Below the pieces are notes generated by a model. That model saw nothing but the letters and a program-made list of their open reading frames with translations, did no database searches and was not told where the DNA came from. From contig NZ_JACAAX010000006.1 of NCBI RefSeq assembly GCF_013377085.1, positions 62,001 through 126,000 on the forward strand: 64,000 nt of DNA, given 5' to 3'. Of this stretch, positions 1 through 10,646 are shown in pieces; position 1 is the stretch's first letter, and each line of letters begins with the position of its first letter. Both the position numbers and the translations under genes were made by a program. This DNA comes from Rhodoplanes sp. GTDB taxonomy: Bacteria; Pseudomonadota; Alphaproteobacteria; Rhizobiales; Xanthobacteraceae.

Positions 1-363
1 CACGACGTGGACTCGTCGGCGCTGGCGTTCGAGATCGCGTCGCGTGCCGCGCTGCGCGAAGCCCTGCAGAAGGGCGGGTCGGTGCTGCTCGAGCCGATCA
101 TGAAGGTCGAGGTGGTGACGCCCGAGGAATACACGGGCTCCGTCATCGGGGATCTCAATTCCCGCCGCGGCCAGATCCAGGGCCAGGACATGCGGGGCAA
201 CGCCAACGTCGTGAACGCGATGGTGCCGCTCGCCAACATGTTCGGGTACGTCAACACTCTGCGGTCGATGTCGCAGGGACGTGCCACCTTCACCATGCAG
301 TTCGATCACTACGAGCAAGTCCCGAACAACGTGGCACAGGAGGTTCAGGCCAAGTACGCGTGA
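1..363 (+). CDS. fusA: Elongation factor G, C-terminal part
   Basis: This is the last 120 codons of the translocation GTPase EF-G; the gene begins outside the window. The reading frame is open from base 1 and ends at TGA 361-363. The fragment covers the end of domain IV ([11 protein letters not shown]) and domain V with its ferredoxin-like fold ([20 protein letters not shown], then [13 protein letters not shown] and the [19 protein letters not shown] segment). EF-G moves tRNA and mRNA through the ribosome and, with RRF, recycles it. It precedes tuf by 62 bases in the usual str-operon order (rpsL-rpsG-fusA-tuf). Nothing unusual is visible in the part present. Confidence 0.97.
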   Translation, partial: HDVDSSALAFEIASRAALREALQKGGSVLLEPIMKVEVVTPEEYTGSVIGDLNSRRGQIQGQDMRGNANVVNAMVPLANMFGYVNTLRSMSQGRATFTMQFDHYEQVPNNVAQEVQAKYA

Positions 364-425
364 CCACGCAGGCCTGACCGCCACGACCGCAACGCTTAGA
401 CGCCTAAAGGCAACGGAGAGTCCCG

Positions 426-1616
<1,191 letters not shown>

Positions 1617-1618
1617 AA

Positions 1619-1698
1619 GCGAATGGCGAGTAGGGGGTGGCGAATGGAGACGGCTCCGTTCGCCATTCACTGCTCTCTCTTCCCTACTCACCATTCGC
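1619..1698. repeat. Palindromic repeat between tuf and rpsJ
   Basis: The 125-base tuf-rpsJ gap holds an inverted repeat. The left arm GCGAATGGCGAGTAGGG (1619-1635) pairs with CCCTACTCACCATTCGC (1682-1698) with one mismatch in 17. A smaller inner dyad of GGCGAA and TTCGCC lies within the loop, and the right side continues as short tandem ATTCGCT units to about 1725. As RNA it would form a long stem-loop between the two cotranscribed genes. The ATTCGC-type composition resembles dispersed intergenic repeats of alphaproteobacteria; family membership is inferred. Translation through it in the rpsJ frame gives repetitive sequence that I do not regard as protein. Confidence 0.7.
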
Positions 1699-1741
1699 TA
1701 TTCGCTATTCGCCATTAGCGACGGCGATCGAGGCAGAAGAC

Positions 1742-2050
1742 ATGAACGGCCAGAACATCAGAATTCGCCTCAAGGCGTTCGATCACCGTATTCTCGACGC
1801 CTCGACGCGCGAGATCGTGGCGACGGCGAAGCGGACCGGTGCGCAGGTGCGCGGTCCGATTCCGCTGCCGACCAAGATCGAGAAGTTCACCGTCAATCGC
1901 TCGCCGCACGTCGACAAGAAGAGCCGCGAGCAGTTCGAGATGCGCACCCACAAGCGGTTGCTCGACATCGTCGATCCGACTCCGCAGACCGTCGATGCCT
2001 TGATGAAGCTCGACCTCGCCGCCGGCGTGGACGTCGAGATCAAGCTCTAA
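1742..2050 (+). CDS. rpsJ: 30S ribosomal protein S10
   Basis: S10 (NusE), 102 residues, a component of the 30S head and, with NusB, of antitermination complexes. The family core is clear: [16 protein letters not shown] near the N-terminus, then [27 protein letters not shown] in two parts, and the RLLDI segment. I chose the ATG at 1742, giving MNGQNIRI, because it fits the family. The frame stays open upstream to 1637, but that stretch is the palindromic repeat. The ribosome-binding site is weak (GAGGCAGAAG). It opens the S10 operon. Confidence 0.97.
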   Translation: MNGQNIRIRLKAFDHRILDASTREIVATAKRTGAQVRGPIPLPTKIEKFTVNRSPHVDKKSREQFEMRTHKRLLDIVDPTPQTVDALMKLDLAAGVDVEIKL

Positions 2051-2087
2051 GGCGCCACACGGCAGAGCGCAGGAAAGGACGACAACG

Positions 2088-2819
2088 ATGCGTTCCGGTG
2101 TGATCGCACAAAAGGTGGGAATGACCCGCGTCTACACGGACGCGGGCGAGCACGTGCCTGTCACGGTGCTCAGGCTCGCGAACTGTCAGGTCGTGGCCCA
2201 CCGCACCAAGGAAAAGAACGGCTACGTCGCGATGCAGCTCGGCTCGGGGGTCCGCAAGCCCAAGAACGTGTCGAAGGCGGAGCGCGGGCATTTCGCGGTG
2301 GCCAAGGTGGAGCCGAAGCGGGAGGTGGTCGAGTTCCGCGTGAACGACGACGGCCTCATCCCGGTCGGCGCCGAGATCACGGCGGACCACTTCGTGGTCG
2401 GCCAGTTCGTCGACGTCACCGGCACCTCGATCGGCAAGGGCTTTGCCGGCGGCATGAAGCGGTGGAACTTCGGCGGCCTGCGCGCCACGCACGGCGTGTC
2501 GGTCTCGCACCGGTCGATTGGTTCGACCGGTGGTCGCCAGGACCCGGGAAAGACCTTCAAGAACAAGAAAATGCCCGGTCATTTGGGCGTCGAGCGGGTG
2601 ACCACCCTGAACCTCAAGGTGGTCCAGACCGACGTGATGCGCGGGCTGATCCTGGTCGAGGGAGCGGTCCCCGGCGCCAAGGGCGGCTGGATCACGGTGA
2701 GGGACGCCGTGAAGAAGTCGCTGCCCAAGGAGGTGCCGCATCCGGGCAAGTTCCGGCTCCCGGCGACCGTCGGCGCCGCGGCGACCGAGGCTGCGGCCGC
2801 GCCGGGCGAGGGAGCGTAA
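2088..2819 (+). CDS. rplC: 50S ribosomal protein L3
   Basis: L3, 243 residues, an early 23S rRNA-binding assembly protein near the peptidyl-transferase centre. [18 protein letters not shown] is the typical start. The long loop that reaches the catalytic centre (around residues 120-165) contains the conserved [15 protein letters not shown] and [10 protein letters not shown] stretches. Gln151 matches the glutamine that PrmB methylates in E. coli L3. The last 15 or so residues are an alanine-rich tail ([10 protein letters not shown]). AGGAAAGGA upstream is a good ribosome-binding site. One base separates its stop from rplD. Confidence 0.98.
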   Translation: MRSGVIAQKVGMTRVYTDAGEHVPVTVLRLANCQVVAHRTKEKNGYVAMQLGSGVRKPKNVSKAERGHFAVAKVEPKREVVEFRVNDDGLIPVGAEITADHFVVGQFVDVTGTSIGKGFAGGMKRWNFGGLRATHGVSVSHRSIGSTGGRQDPGKTFKNKKMPGHLGVERVTTLNLKVVQTDVMRGLILVEGAVPGAKGGWITVRDAVKKSLPKEVPHPGKFRLPATVGAAATEAAAAPGEGA

Positions 2820-2820
2820 G

Positions 2821-3441
2821 ATGGAACTGAAGGTCACCACCCTCGACGGCGAGACGACGGGGTCGATCGAGCTCTCGGCCGATATTTTCGGCCTGGAGCC
2901 GCGCGCCGACCTCATCCAACGCTGCATCGTCTGGCAGCTCTCGCGGCGCCAGCGGGGCACTCACGCGGTCAAGAACCGCGCGGAGATCTGGCGCACCGGC
3001 AAGAAGATGTTCAAGCAGAAGGGCACCGGCAGTGCCCGCCACGGCTCGGCGCGTGCGCCGCAGTTTCGTGGCGGCGGCCGCGCCTTCGGTCCGCAGGTCC
3101 GCAGCCATGCGATCGAGCTGCCCAAAAAGGTGAGGGCGCTGGCGCTGCGTCACGCCCTCTCGGCCAAGGCCAAGGACGGCGGCATCGTCGTGCTCGACAG
3201 GGCCGCGCTCGACGACGGCAAGACCAAGACCCTGAAGGCCCGCTTCGCCAAGCTCGGCTTCGAGAACGCGCTGATCATCGACGGCGCCGAGCTCGAATCG
3301 AAGTTCACGCTGGCGGCACGCAACATCCCGAACATCGACGTCCTGCCCGTGCAGGGCATCAACGTCTACGACATCCTGCGTCGCAGAAAGCTCGTGCTGA
3401 CCCGCGCCGCGGTCGATGCGCTGGAGGCGCGCTTCAAATGA
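2821..3441 (+). CDS. rplD: 50S ribosomal protein L4
   Basis: L4, 206 residues; it binds 23S rRNA and lines the peptide exit tunnel through its extended loop. The loop is recognisable as [27 protein letters not shown] and FGPQVRSH (residues about 42-98). In E. coli L4 also represses its own operon; whether that holds here cannot be read from the sequence. The ATG follows the rplC stop after one base, and the stop overlaps the rplW start (ATGA), so translation of the three genes is probably coupled. Confidence 0.98.
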   Translation: MELKVTTLDGETTGSIELSADIFGLEPRADLIQRCIVWQLSRRQRGTHAVKNRAEIWRTGKKMFKQKGTGSARHGSARAPQFRGGGRAFGPQVRSHAIELPKKVRALALRHALSAKAKDGGIVVLDRAALDDGKTKTLKARFAKLGFENALIIDGAELESKFTLAARNIPNIDVLPVQGINVYDILRRRKLVLTRAAVDALEARFK

Positions 3442-3737
3442 CCACCAGGGATCCGCGCCACTACGACGTCATCGTCAGCCCGATCATCACCGAGAAGGCG
3501 ACGGTCGCGTCCGAGAACAACCAGGTGCTCTTCAAGGTCCGCAAGACCGCCACCAAGCCGCAGATCAAAGAGGCGGTGGAGAAGCTGTTCGACGTCAAGG
3601 TGAAGGCCGTGAACACGCTGATCCGCAAGGGTAAGCTGCGGCGCTTCCGGGGCGTCAAGGGAGAGCTCTCCGACGTCAAGAAAGCGATCGTGACCCTCGA
3701 GGAGGGGCACCGGATCGACGTGACGACCGGGCTCTAA
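3438..3737 (+). CDS. rplW: 50S ribosomal protein L23
   Basis: L23, 99 residues, located at the tunnel exit, where trigger factor and SRP dock. It shows the family pattern [14 protein letters not shown] near the start, [21 protein letters not shown] in the middle and [11 protein letters not shown] before the C-terminal strand. The start ATG overlaps the rplD stop by four bases. The next gene, rplB, follows after 10 bases with GGGGAT as its ribosome-binding site. Length and sequence are ordinary for alphaproteobacteria. Confidence 0.98.
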   Translation: MTTRDPRHYDVIVSPIITEKATVASENNQVLFKVRKTATKPQIKEAVEKLFDVKVKAVNTLIRKGKLRRFRGVKGELSDVKKAIVTLEEGHRIDVTTGL

Positions 3738-3747
3738 GGGGATCACG

Positions 3748-4584
3748 ATGGCACTCAAAACCTTCAAGCCGACGACTCCGGGCCAGCGCCAGCTCGTCCT
3801 TGTCGACCGTTCGGCTCTCTGGCAGGGCAAGCCCGTCAAGGCGCTGACCGAGGGCAAGAGCTCGAGCGGCGGCCGCAACAATCTCGGCCGCACCACTGTG
3901 CGTTTCCGCGGCGGCGGCCACAAGCGGGCGCTGCGGCTCGTCGACTTCAGGCGCGTCAAGCACGACCAGCCGGCGCAGGTGGAGCGGATCGAGTACGATC
4001 CCAATCGCTCGGCCTTCATCGCGCTGATCAAGTACCAGGACGGCGAGCTCGCCTACATCCTGGCGCCTCAGCGCCTCGGTCCCGGCGACACCGTCGTCTC
4101 CGGCGAGCGGGTCGACGTGAAGCCCGGCAACGCGATGCCGCTCGCCTCGATGCCGATCGGCACGATCGTGCACAATGTCGAGCTCAAGATCGGCAAGGGT
4201 GGGCAGATCGCACGATCGGCCGGCACCTACGCGCAGATCGTCGGCCGCGATCGCGACTACGTCATCCTGCGCATGAATTCCGGCGAGCAGCGCCTGGTCC
4301 ATGGCCGCTGCATGGGGACGGTCGGGGCGGTGTCGAACCCCGACCACATGAACACCTCGATCGGCAAGGCGGGGCGTTCCCGCTGGCTCGGTCTGCGCCC
4401 GCACAATCGTGGCGTGACGATGAACCCGGTCGATCATCCGCACGGCGGCGGCGAAGGCCGCACCTCGGGCGGTCGGCATCCGGTGACTCCGTGGGGCTTC
4501 CCGACCAAGGGCAAGAAGACCCGCAAGAACAAGAGCACCACGAAGTTCATTGTTTCGAGCCGCCACGCGCGGAAGAAGAAGTAA
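3748..4584 (+). CDS. rplB: 50S ribosomal protein L2
   Basis: L2, 278 residues, a conserved 23S rRNA-binding protein needed for subunit joining and peptidyl transfer. The N-terminal OB-like part contains [19 protein letters not shown]; the SH3-like part contains [20 protein letters not shown]. The C-terminal [17 protein letters not shown] stretch (residues about 229-245) carries the universally conserved histidine region. The tail is very basic ([13 protein letters not shown], ending RKKK). rpsS starts 11 bases after its stop. Confidence 0.99.
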   Translation: MALKTFKPTTPGQRQLVLVDRSALWQGKPVKALTEGKSSSGGRNNLGRTTVRFRGGGHKRALRLVDFRRVKHDQPAQVERIEYDPNRSAFIALIKYQDGELAYILAPQRLGPGDTVVSGERVDVKPGNAMPLASMPIGTIVHNVELKIGKGGQIARSAGTYAQIVGRDRDYVILRMNSGEQRLVHGRCMGTVGAVSNPDHMNTSIGKAGRSRWLGLRPHNRGVTMNPVDHPHGGGEGRTSGGRHPVTPWGFPTKGKKTRKNKSTTKFIVSSRHARKKK

Positions 4585-4595
4585 GGAAGCACGAG

Positions 4596-4874
4596 ATGGC
4601 GCGCTCCGTTTGGAAAGGCCCGTTCGTCGACGGCTATCTGCTGAAGAAGGCGGAAACCGCCCGCTCGTCCGGCCGACACGACGTGATCAAGATCTGGTCC
4701 CGGCGCTCGACGATTTTGCCGCAGTTCGTCGGGCTCACCTTCGGGGTCCACAACGGACACAAGCACGTCCCGGTGATGGTGACGGAGGAAATGGTCGGGC
4801 ACAAGTTCGGCGAGTTCTCGCCGACCCGGACGTTCCACGGCCACTCCGGCGACAAGAAGGCCAAGCGGGCGTGA
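4596..4874 (+). CDS. rpsS: 30S ribosomal protein S19
   Basis: S19, 92 residues; it sits on the 30S head with S13 and helps bind t[19 protein letters not shown] is the standard start and fixes the ATG at 4596, although the frame is open upstream inside rpl[21 protein letters not shown] and [16 protein letters not shown] are conserved family stretches. The TAAGGAAG just ahead of the start overlaps the rplB stop and serves as the ribosome-binding site. rplV follows after 16 bases. Confidence 0.98.
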   Translation: MARSVWKGPFVDGYLLKKAETARSSGRHDVIKIWSRRSTILPQFVGLTFGVHNGHKHVPVMVTEEMVGHKFGEFSPTRTFHGHSGDKKAKRA

Positions 4875-4890
4875 GGCGAGGGAACGAGAG

Positions 4891-5274
4891 ATGAGCAAGT
4901 CAAAACGTCCGCGCAGCCTCGCCGACAACGAGGCCAAGGCGGTCGCCCGGATGCTCCGGGTCTCGCCGCAGAAGCTCAATCTGGTCGCGCAGCTCATTCG
5001 CGGCAAGAAGGTGCAGGCTGCGCTCGCGGACCTCGAGTTCTCGCGCAAGCGGATCGCGCGCGACGTCCGCAAGTGCCTGCAGTCGGCGATCGCCAATGCC
5101 GAGAACAACCACGAACTCGACATCGACGATCTGGTCGTATCGCAGGCCCATGTCGGCAAGGCGCTGGTGATCAAGCGCTTCGTGCCGCGCGGTCGCGGAC
5201 GCTCGGGCAAGATCATGAAACCGTTCTCGCACCTGACGATCGTCGTTCGTCAGGTCGAAGCCAGCGCGTCTTAA
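4891..5274 (+). CDS. rplV: 50S ribosomal protein L22
   Basis: L22, 127 residues; its beta-hairpin lines the peptide exit tunnel opposite L4 and is a known site of macrolide-resistance changes. The sequence shows [20 protein letters not shown] near the N-terminus and the hairpin region [16 protein letters not shown] near residues 90-110, with the RGRGR tip intact. The ATG at 4891 has GAGGGAACGAGAG before it. rpsC follows with an 11-base spacer that contains AAGGAGAG, a strong ribosome-binding site. Confidence 0.98.
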   Translation: MSKSKRPRSLADNEAKAVARMLRVSPQKLNLVAQLIRGKKVQAALADLEFSRKRIARDVRKCLQSAIANAENNHELDIDDLVVSQAHVGKALVIKRFVPRGRGRSGKIMKPFSHLTIVVRQVEASAS

Positions 5275-5285
5275 GGAGAGGCCCC

Positions 5286-5987
5286 ATGGGTCAGAAGGTC
5301 AATCCGATCGGGCTGCGCCTCGGGATCAACCGCACCTGGGATTCGCGCTGGTACGCCGGAAAGAACGAGTACGGCAAGCTGATGCACGAGGACATGGCGA
5401 TCCGCGCCGAGCTGCTCAAGCAGCTCAAGCAGGCGGCGGTGTCGCGCATCGTCATCGAGCGGCCGCACAAGAAGTGCCGCGTCACCATCCACTCGGCGCG
5501 GCCGGGCGTGGTGATCGGCAAGAAGGGCGCCGACATCGAGAAGCTCCGCCGCAAGGTGGCCGCTCTCACCAATTCGGATGTCGTTCTCAACATCGTCGAG
5601 ATCCGCAAGCCCGAGCTCGACGCTCAGCTCGTGGCCGAATCGATCGCCCAGCAGCTCGAGCGTCGCGTCGCCTTCCGGCGCGCGATGAAGCGGGCGGTGC
5701 AGTCGGCCATGCGGCTCGGCGCCGAGGGCATCCGTATCAACTGCTCCGGCCGGCTCGGCGGCGCCGAGATCGCCCGCATGGAGTGGTACCGCGAGGGCCG
5801 GGTTCCGCTGCACACGCTGCGCGCCGACGTCGACTACGGGGTTGCGACCGCGTTCACGACCTACGGCACCTGCGGCGTCAAGGTGTGGATCTTCAAGGGC
5901 GAGATTCTCGAGCACGATCCGATGGCGCAGGACAAGCGCCAGGCCGAGAGCGACGCGGGCGGCCGTCCGCGCCGCGACGCGGCCTGA
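5286..5987 (+). CDS. rpsC: 30S ribosomal protein S3
   Basis: S3, 233 residues; it forms the mRNA entry channel with S4 and S5 and contributes to mRNA unwinding. [20 protein letters not shown] sets the start at 5286. A KH domain is evident in the first half, with [13 protein letters not shown] carrying the GxxG-type loop. The C-terminal domain has the [20 protein letters not shown] stretch and [13 protein letters not shown]. The tail after residue 210 is charged and variable, ending RPRRDAA. The upstream AAGGAGAGG is a near-perfect Shine-Dalgarno site. Confidence 0.98.
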   Translation: MGQKVNPIGLRLGINRTWDSRWYAGKNEYGKLMHEDMAIRAELLKQLKQAAVSRIVIERPHKKCRVTIHSARPGVVIGKKGADIEKLRRKVAALTNSDVVLNIVEIRKPELDAQLVAESIAQQLERRVAFRRAMKRAVQSAMRLGAEGIRINCSGRLGGAEIARMEWYREGRVPLHTLRADVDYGVATAFTTYGTCGVKVWIFKGEILEHDPMAQDKRQAESDAGGRPRRDAA

Positions 5988-6024
5988 GCCGCCCGGCGCG
6001 AGAGGACAGGAAAGGCGACGATCC

Positions 6025-6438
6025 ATGCTGCAACCGATGCGCACCAAGTTCCGCAAGGCGCACAAGGGCCGGATTCACGGCATCGCGACCAGCGGGACGA
6101 CTCTGGCCTTCGGCCAGTTCGGCCTGAAGGCGATGGCGCCGGAGCGGATCACGGCCCGCCAGATCGAGGCGGCACGGCGGGCGATGACGCGTCACATGAA
6201 GCGCGCCGGCCGCGTGTGGATCCGCATCTACCCGGACGTGCCGATCTCCAAGAAGCCCCTCGAAGTCCGCATGGGCTCCGGCAAGGGCGCACCGGAGTAT
6301 TGGGTCGCCCGGGTGAAGCCCGGCAAGATCCTGTTCGAGGTGGACGGCGTCACCAGCCAGGTGGCCCGTGAGGCACTGACGCTCGCGGCCGCCAAGCTGC
6401 CGATCAAGACGCGCTTCATCGAGCGCATCGCGGAGTGA
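6025..6438 (+). CDS. rplP: 50S ribosomal protein L16
   Basis: L16, 137 residues, a late-assembly protein at the base of the central protuberance that contacts A-site t[19 protein letters not shown] is the typical N-terminus and fixes the ATG at 6025. GFKAMAP-type sequence appears here as [20 protein letters not shown], followed by [21 protein letters not shown], which carries the conserved basic loop. The ribosome-binding site is AGGAAAGG. The gene continues into rpmC after 13 bases. Confidence 0.98.
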   Translation: MLQPMRTKFRKAHKGRIHGIATSGTTLAFGQFGLKAMAPERITARQIEAARRAMTRHMKRAGRVWIRIYPDVPISKKPLEVRMGSGKGAPEYWVARVKPGKILFEVDGVTSQVAREALTLAAAKLPIKTRFIERIAE

Positions 6439-6451
6439 GGACGTGAACGCC

Positions 6452-6658
6452 ATGGCCAAGATCGACGACTTTCGCACCATGACGGTCGACCAGCTCGACG
6501 ACGAGCTCCTGAAGCTGAAGAAGGAGCAGTTCAACCTGCGCTTCCAGAAGGCGACCGGCCAGCTCGAGAACACTTCGCGGGTCCGGCAGGTGCGCCGCGA
6601 CATCGCCCGCATCAAGACGGTGGCGCAGGTGAAGCGCGCAGCCGCCGTGGCCAAGTAA
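6452..6658 (+). CDS. rpmC: 50S ribosomal protein L29
   Basis: L29, 68 residues, a two-helix protein near the tunnel exit beside L23. The start is a choice between GTG 6443 and ATG 6452 in the same frame. The GAGG at about 6437-6440 is only two bases from the GTG but about 11 from the ATG, and the family usually begins with a short MAK-like N-terminus, so I chose the [21 protein letters not shown] and the C-terminal [12 protein letters not shown] segment are diagnostic. Confidence 0.95.
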   Translation: MAKIDDFRTMTVDQLDDELLKLKKEQFNLRFQKATGQLENTSRVRQVRRDIARIKTVAQVKRAAAVAK

Positions 6659-6668
6659 GGAGAAAACG

Positions 6669-6914
6669 ATGCCGAAGCGCATGCTGCAGGGTGTCGTGGT
6701 GGGCGACAAGCAGGACAAGACCGTCATCGTGCGGGTCGAGCGTCGCTTCACGCACCCCGTGATGAAGAAGACCGTCCGGCGCTCGAAGAAGTACCACGCG
6801 CACGACGAGACCAACCAATACGCGGTGGGCGACACCGTGTGGATCGAGGAGCACAGCCCGATCTCCAAGCTGAAGCGTTGGGCTGTCGTCCAGGGCGAGA
6901 AGCGCGCGAAATAG
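6669..6914 (+). CDS. rpsQ: 30S ribosomal protein S17
   Basis: S17, 81 residues, an OB-fold primary binding protein of 16S r[22 protein letters not shown] and [20 protein letters not shown] are the family hallmark, with the KKYHAHDE loop after them and ISKLKRW near the C-terminus. AAGGAG at 6657-6662 overlaps the rpmC stop and gives a strong ribosome-binding site for the ATG at 6669. A 36-base spacer separates it from rplN. Confidence 0.98.
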   Translation: MPKRMLQGVVVGDKQDKTVIVRVERRFTHPVMKKTVRRSKKYHAHDETNQYAVGDTVWIEEHSPISKLKRWAVVQGEKRAK

Positions 6915-6950
6915 TCGGCGCGCTCAACACGAAAGAACAAGAGGCGGCTC

Positions 6951-7319
6951 ATGATCCAGATGCAGACCAATCTCGACGTGGCGGACAATTCCGGCGCTCG
7001 CCGTGTCATGTGCATCAAGGTGCTGGGCGGCTCCAAGCGCAAGTACGCGACCATCGGGGACGTCATCGTGGTGTCCGTGAAGGAGGCGATCCCGCGCGGC
7101 CGCGTCAAGAAGGGCGACGTCATGAAGGCGGTCGTCGTGCGGGTGGCGAAGGACATTCGCCGTCCGGACGGTTCGGTGATCCGGTTCGACCGGAACGCCG
7201 CCGTGCTGATCAACCCGCAGATGGAGCCGGTCGGCACGCGTATCTTCGGCCCGGTGCCGCGCGAGCTGCGTGCCAAGAACCACATGAAGATCATTTCGCT
7301 CGCCCCGGAGGTTCTGTGA
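6951..7319 (+). CDS. rplN: 50S ribosomal protein L14
   Basis: L14, 122 residues, located at the subunit interface in bridge B8 and the docking site of the silencing factor Rsf[21 protein letters not shown] is the standard start. The [22 protein letters not shown] and [16 protein letters not shown] stretches are conserved, as is the C-terminal [13 protein letters not shown]. Its TGA stop shares a base with the ATG of rplX (TGATG), which predicts translational coupling. Confidence 0.99.
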   Translation: MIQMQTNLDVADNSGARRVMCIKVLGGSKRKYATIGDVIVVSVKEAIPRGRVKKGDVMKAVVVRVAKDIRRPDGSVIRFDRNAAVLINPQMEPVGTRIFGPVPRELRAKNHMKIISLAPEVL

Positions 7320-7636
7320 TGGCTGCGAAGATCCGCAAGGGCGACAAGGTCGTCGTTCTCACGGGGCGCGACAAGGGCCGTACCGGCGAGGTGATCGCGG
7401 TGCGTCCGTCGGAGAACCGTGCCCTGGTGCGCGGCGTCAACATGGTCAAGCGACACCAGCGCCAGTCCGCCAACCAAGAAGGCGGCATCATCTCCAAGGA
7501 AGCGCCGGTGCACCTGTCAAACCTGGCCGTCGCCGATCCGAAGGACGGCAAGCCGACCCGGATCGGGTTCAAGATTCAGGCGGACGGCACCAAGGTGCGG
7601 GTCGCGAAGCGTTCGGGAGCCGAGATCAATGGCTGA
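7319..7636 (+). CDS. rplX: 50S ribosomal protein L24
   Basis: L24, 105 residues, an assembly-initiator protein with a KOW motif. [20 protein letters not shown] contains the KOW fold, with [17 protein letters not shown] after it. The ATG at 7319 overlaps the rplN stop by one base; I chose it because the upstream part of the open frame is unlike L24. Its own stop lies eight bases inside the start of rplE, so rplN, rplX and rplE are chained by overlaps. Confidence 0.98.
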   Translation: MAAKIRKGDKVVVLTGRDKGRTGEVIAVRPSENRALVRGVNMVKRHQRQSANQEGGIISKEAPVHLSNLAVADPKDGKPTRIGFKIQADGTKVRVAKRSGAEING

Positions 7637-8354
7637 GAGCGACAAGAAGGACGGCAAGAAGTCCGACAAGGGCGGCAAGACCGACAAGGTCGAGAAGGGC
7701 GCGAAGTCCGCTGCCCCGAAGGCCGAGAAGGGTGGCGCTCCGAAGGGCGACAAAGGCGCGAAGACCGAGAAGTCCGCGAAGCCCGCGGCTCCGGCCGTCG
7801 AGGAGCCGAAGGGGCCGTCGCGCCTTCGCATCCAGTACAACGAGACGGTCAAGAAGAAGCTGACCGAGGAGTTCGGCTACAAGAACCAGATGCAGGTGCC
7901 GCGGATCACCAAGATCGTGATCAACATGGGCATCGGCGAGGGCGTCAACGACCGCAAGAAGGTCGATCAGGCCGCCGCCGATCTGGCGATGATCTCGGGT
8001 CAGCGACCGGTGATCACCAAGGCGCGCAAGTCGATCGCCACCTTCAAGGTGCGCGAGGGGCAGGCGATCGGCTGCAAGGTGACGCTGCGAAGCGACCGGA
8101 TGTACGAGTTCGTCGACCGGCTGATCAACATCGCGCTTCCGCGCGTTCGCGACTTCCGCGGGCTGAACCCGAAGAGTTTCGACGGCGGCGGCAACTATAC
8201 GCTCGGCGTCAAGGAGCACCTCGTGTTCCCCGAGATCGACTACGACAAGGTGTCCGAGGTGTGGGGCATGGACATCACGGTCTGCACCACGGCCCGCAGC
8301 GACGCGGAGGGGCGCGCCCTTCTGGCCGCTTTCAACTTCCCGTTCCGGCAGTGA
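7629..8354 (+). CDS. rplE: 50S ribosomal protein L5 with lysine-rich N-terminal extension
   Basis: L5, which binds 5S rRNA at the central protuberance and touches P-site tRNA. The family core starts near residue 64 ([20 protein letters not shown]) and runs through [34 protein letters not shown] and [17 protein letters not shown] to the end. The predicted protein has 241 residues, whereas bacterial L5 is usually about 180-185. The excess is a head of about 55 residues made almost only of K, D, G, A, S, E and P. The ATG at 7629 overlaps rplX. I see no ATG nearer the core, though an internal GTG or TTG start cannot be excluded. Confidence 0.95.
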   Translation: MAESDKKDGKKSDKGGKTDKVEKGAKSAAPKAEKGGAPKGDKGAKTEKSAKPAAPAVEEPKGPSRLRIQYNETVKKKLTEEFGYKNQMQVPRITKIVINMGIGEGVNDRKKVDQAAADLAMISGQRPVITKARKSIATFKVREGQAIGCKVTLRSDRMYEFVDRLINIALPRVRDFRGLNPKSFDGGGNYTLGVKEHLVFPEIDYDKVSEVWGMDITVCTTARSDAEGRALLAAFNFPFRQ

Positions 8355-8398
8355 GTCGGATGACGTTTCCGTCTCAAACGCGGAGTTAGGAGCATCGA

Positions 8399-8704
8399 AT
8401 GGCGAAGAAGAGCTCTGTCGAAAAGAACGAGCACCGTCGGAAGCTGACGGCTCAGCACGCGGCCAAGCGGGCGCGGCTGAAGGCCGAGGCGAACGACAAG
8501 GACGCGCCGATGGAGGAGCGCTTCGCCGCGACCCTCAAGCTGGCGCAGATGCCGCGCAACAGCTCGGCGACCCGCATCCGCAACCGCTGCGACATCACCG
8601 GGCGTCCGCGTGCCTATTACCGCAAGCTCAAGATGAGCCGGATCGCGCTGCGGGAGCTCGGCTCCAAGGGCCTGATCCCGGGCCTCCTCAAGTCGAGCTG
8701 GTGA
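8399..8704 (+). CDS. rpsN: 30S ribosomal protein S14
   Basis: S14, 101 residues, of the long zinc-free type: it lacks the paired CxxC motifs of the short zinc-binding form. The N-terminal half is basic and helical ([20 protein letters not shown]). The C-terminal half has the conserved [20 protein letters not shown] and [20 protein letters not shown] stretches that bind the 30S head. GTTAGGAGC precedes the ATG. The preceding 44-base gap after rplE shows no special structure. Confidence 0.98.
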   Translation: MAKKSSVEKNEHRRKLTAQHAAKRARLKAEANDKDAPMEERFAATLKLAQMPRNSSATRIRNRCDITGRPRAYYRKLKMSRIALRELGSKGLIPGLLKSSW

Positions 8705-8717
8705 GGAGGGCGCCGCG

Positions 8718-9110
8718 ATGAACGATCCGATCGGCGATATGATCACCCGCATCCGCAACGCGCAGATGCGCGCCAAGTCGCGGGTCTCGACCCCCGGCTC
8801 GAAGCTGCGGGCGAGCGTGCTCGAGGTTCTCAAGAGCGAAGGCTACATCCGCGACTTCTCGACGACCGAGCACGCGGACGGACGCACCGAGTTCGAGATC
8901 GAGCTCAAATATTTCGACGGCGCGCCGGTGATCCGCGAGATCTCCCGCGTGTCGAAGCCGGGCCGCCGCGTCTACGCCTCCGTCAAGGCGCTTCCGCGGG
9001 TCAACAACGGCCTCGGCATCGCGGTCGTGTCGACCCCGAAGGGCGTCATGGCCGACCACGCCGCGCGCGATGCCAATGTGGGCGGCGAAGTTCTCTGCAC
9101 GGTGTTCTAG
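8718..9110 (+). CDS. rpsH: 30S ribosomal protein S8
   Basis: S8, 130 residues, a primary 16S rRNA-binding protein of the 30S platform and, in E. coli, the repressor of the spc operon. [18 protein letters not shown] is the standard start. [20 protein letters not shown] and [14 protein letters not shown] follow, and the C-terminal [20 protein letters not shown] and GGEVLCTVF contain the RNA-binding signature. GAGGAGGG before the ATG is a strong ribosome-binding site. rplF begins 10 bases after the stop. Confidence 0.98.
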   Translation: MNDPIGDMITRIRNAQMRAKSRVSTPGSKLRASVLEVLKSEGYIRDFSTTEHADGRTEFEIELKYFDGAPVIREISRVSKPGRRVYASVKALPRVNNGLGIAVVSTPKGVMADHAARDANVGGEVLCTVF

Positions 9111-9120
9111 AGGGGCCAGC

Positions 9121-9654
9121 ATGTCACGCATCGGCAAGAAGGCGGTGCCGGTCCCATCCGGAGTCACCGCAGACATCAGTGGGCAGACCGTCAAGGTGAA
9201 GGGGCCGAAGGGTTCCCTCCAGATCGTGCTGCCCGAGGACGTGATCGTGAAGATGGAGCAGGGGACCGTGAAGGTCGACCCGCGCTCCGAGACGAAGCGG
9301 GCGCGCTCCATGTGGGGCACGTCGCGCACCCTCGTCGCCAACCTGATCACCGGCGTCACCAAGGGTTTCGAGCAGAAGCTCGAGATCGTCGGCGTCGGCT
9401 ACCGGGCGTCGGTCCAGGGCAAGAACCTGCAGATCGCTCTCGGCTACAGCCACGACGTGATCTATCCGATCCCCGAGGGGATCGCGATCGTGACGCCGAA
9501 GCCGACCGAGGTGTTGGTCAGCGGGATCGACAAGCAGAAGGTCGGCCAGGTGGCCGCCGAGATCCGGGCGTTCCGCCCGCCCGAGCCCTACAAGGGCAAG
9601 GGCGTCAAGTACGCGGGCGAATACATCTTCCGCAAGGAAGGCAAGAAGAAATAG
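9121..9654 (+). CDS. rplF: 50S ribosomal protein L6
   Basis: L6, 177 residues, built from two similar domains at the base of the L7/L12 stalk. [15 protein letters not shown] sets the start at 9121 (an upstream frame extension inside rpsH is ignored). [17 protein letters not shown] marks domain 1. Domain 2 has [20 protein letters not shown] and the C-terminal signature [28 protein letters not shown] precedes the ATG. Length and sequence are ordinary. Confidence 0.98.
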   Translation: MSRIGKKAVPVPSGVTADISGQTVKVKGPKGSLQIVLPEDVIVKMEQGTVKVDPRSETKRARSMWGTSRTLVANLITGVTKGFEQKLEIVGVGYRASVQGKNLQIALGYSHDVIYPIPEGIAIVTPKPTEVLVSGIDKQKVGQVAAEIRAFRPPEPYKGKGVKYAGEYIFRKEGKKK

Positions 9655-9667
9655 AGCGGAGCGCACG

Positions 9668-10030
9668 ATGTCCAGGCTCAGTATCAAGACAGCGCGGCGC
9701 ACCAGCCGGGTTCGGCGCGCCATCAGGGCGGCGGCCGGCGACCGGCTGCGGCTTTCGGTGTTCCGTTCGTCGAAGCACATCTACGCCCAGGTCATCGACG
9801 ACCTGAAGGGCGTGACGGTCGCGGCCGCCTCCTCGCTCGAGAAGGATCTGCGGGGAAGCCTCAAGACCGGGGCCGACACCGGCGCCGCCAAGGTGGTCGG
9901 CAAGCTCCTCGCCGAGCGAGCGGTCGCCAAGGGCGTCAAGGACGTGGTCTTCGACCGCGGCGGCTACATTTATCACGGTCGCGTCAAGGCGTTGGCCGAC
10001 GGCGCCCGCGAGGGCGGGCTGAATTTCTAG
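9668..10030 (+). CDS. rplR: 50S ribosomal protein L18
   Basis: L18, 120 residues; with L5 it carries 5S rRNA into the large subunit. The basic N-terminus ([13 protein letters not shown]) and [20 protein letters not shown] match the family, as does the C-terminal [20 protein letters not shown] and AREGGLNF. It stands 13 bases after rplF, with AGCGGAGCG upstream of the ATG. Nothing unusual is apparent. Confidence 0.98.
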   Translation: MSRLSIKTARRTSRVRRAIRAAAGDRLRLSVFRSSKHIYAQVIDDLKGVTVAAASSLEKDLRGSLKTGADTGAAKVVGKLLAERAVAKGVKDVVFDRGGYIYHGRVKALADGAREGGLNF

Positions 10031-10068
10031 GGCGATGACGGGCGATCGCCCGAGGGAGACGACTTCAG

Positions 10069-10626
10069 ATGGCACGTGAACACGGACGCGACCGTGACGA
10101 TCGGGACAGCGAGTTCACCGACAAGCTCGTCCACATCAACCGCGTCGCCAAGGTGGTGAAGGGCGGCCGGCGCTTCGGCTTCGCGGCGCTGGTCGTGGTG
10201 GGTGACCAGAAGGGCCGGGTCGGCTTCGGCCACGGCAAGGCCCGCGAGGTTCCGGAGGCGATCCGCAAGGCCACCGAAGCGGCCAAGCGTGGGCTGATCC
10301 GGGTGCCGCTGCGCGAGGGTCGGACGCTGCACCACGACGTGTCGGGCCGTCACGGCGCCGGCAAGGTCTATCTGCGGGCGGCACCGGCCGGCACCGGCAT
10401 CATCGCCGGCGGCCCGATGCGCGCCGTCTTCGAGACGCTCGGCATGCAGGACGTGGTGGCGAAGTCGATCGGCTCGTCCAACCCGTACAACATGGTGCGG
10501 GCGACCTTCGACGCGCTCAAGCACCAGGATTCGCCGCGGTCCGTCGCGGCCCGGCGCAACATCAAGGTGTCGTCGCTGCAGTCGCGTCGCCGCGAAGGCG
10601 CCGACGAGCAGGCTGCAACCGAATAA
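10069..10626 (+). CDS. rpsE: 30S ribosomal protein S5
   Basis: S5, 185 residues, part of the mRNA entry and decoding region, where changes affect fidelity. The double-stranded RNA-binding domain has [20 protein letters not shown], with the fidelity-sensitive loop, and [20 protein letters not shown]. The second domain contains [19 protein letters not shown] and the [15 protein letters not shown] segment. The N-terminal 20 residues are charged and variable. The stop is followed after 20 bases by rpmD. Confidence 0.98.
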   Translation: MAREHGRDRDDRDSEFTDKLVHINRVAKVVKGGRRFGFAALVVVGDQKGRVGFGHGKAREVPEAIRKATEAAKRGLIRVPLREGRTLHHDVSGRHGAGKVYLRAAPAGTGIIAGGPMRAVFETLGMQDVVAKSIGSSNPYNMVRATFDALKHQDSPRSVAARRNIKVSSLQSRRREGADEQAATE

Positions 10627-10646
10627 GGCGGCCGGGAGAAGCGACC

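Noticed and set aside
1637-1741. N-terminal extension of S10
   Set aside because: It is translation of the palindromic repeat; S10 homologues begin at MNGQNIRI.
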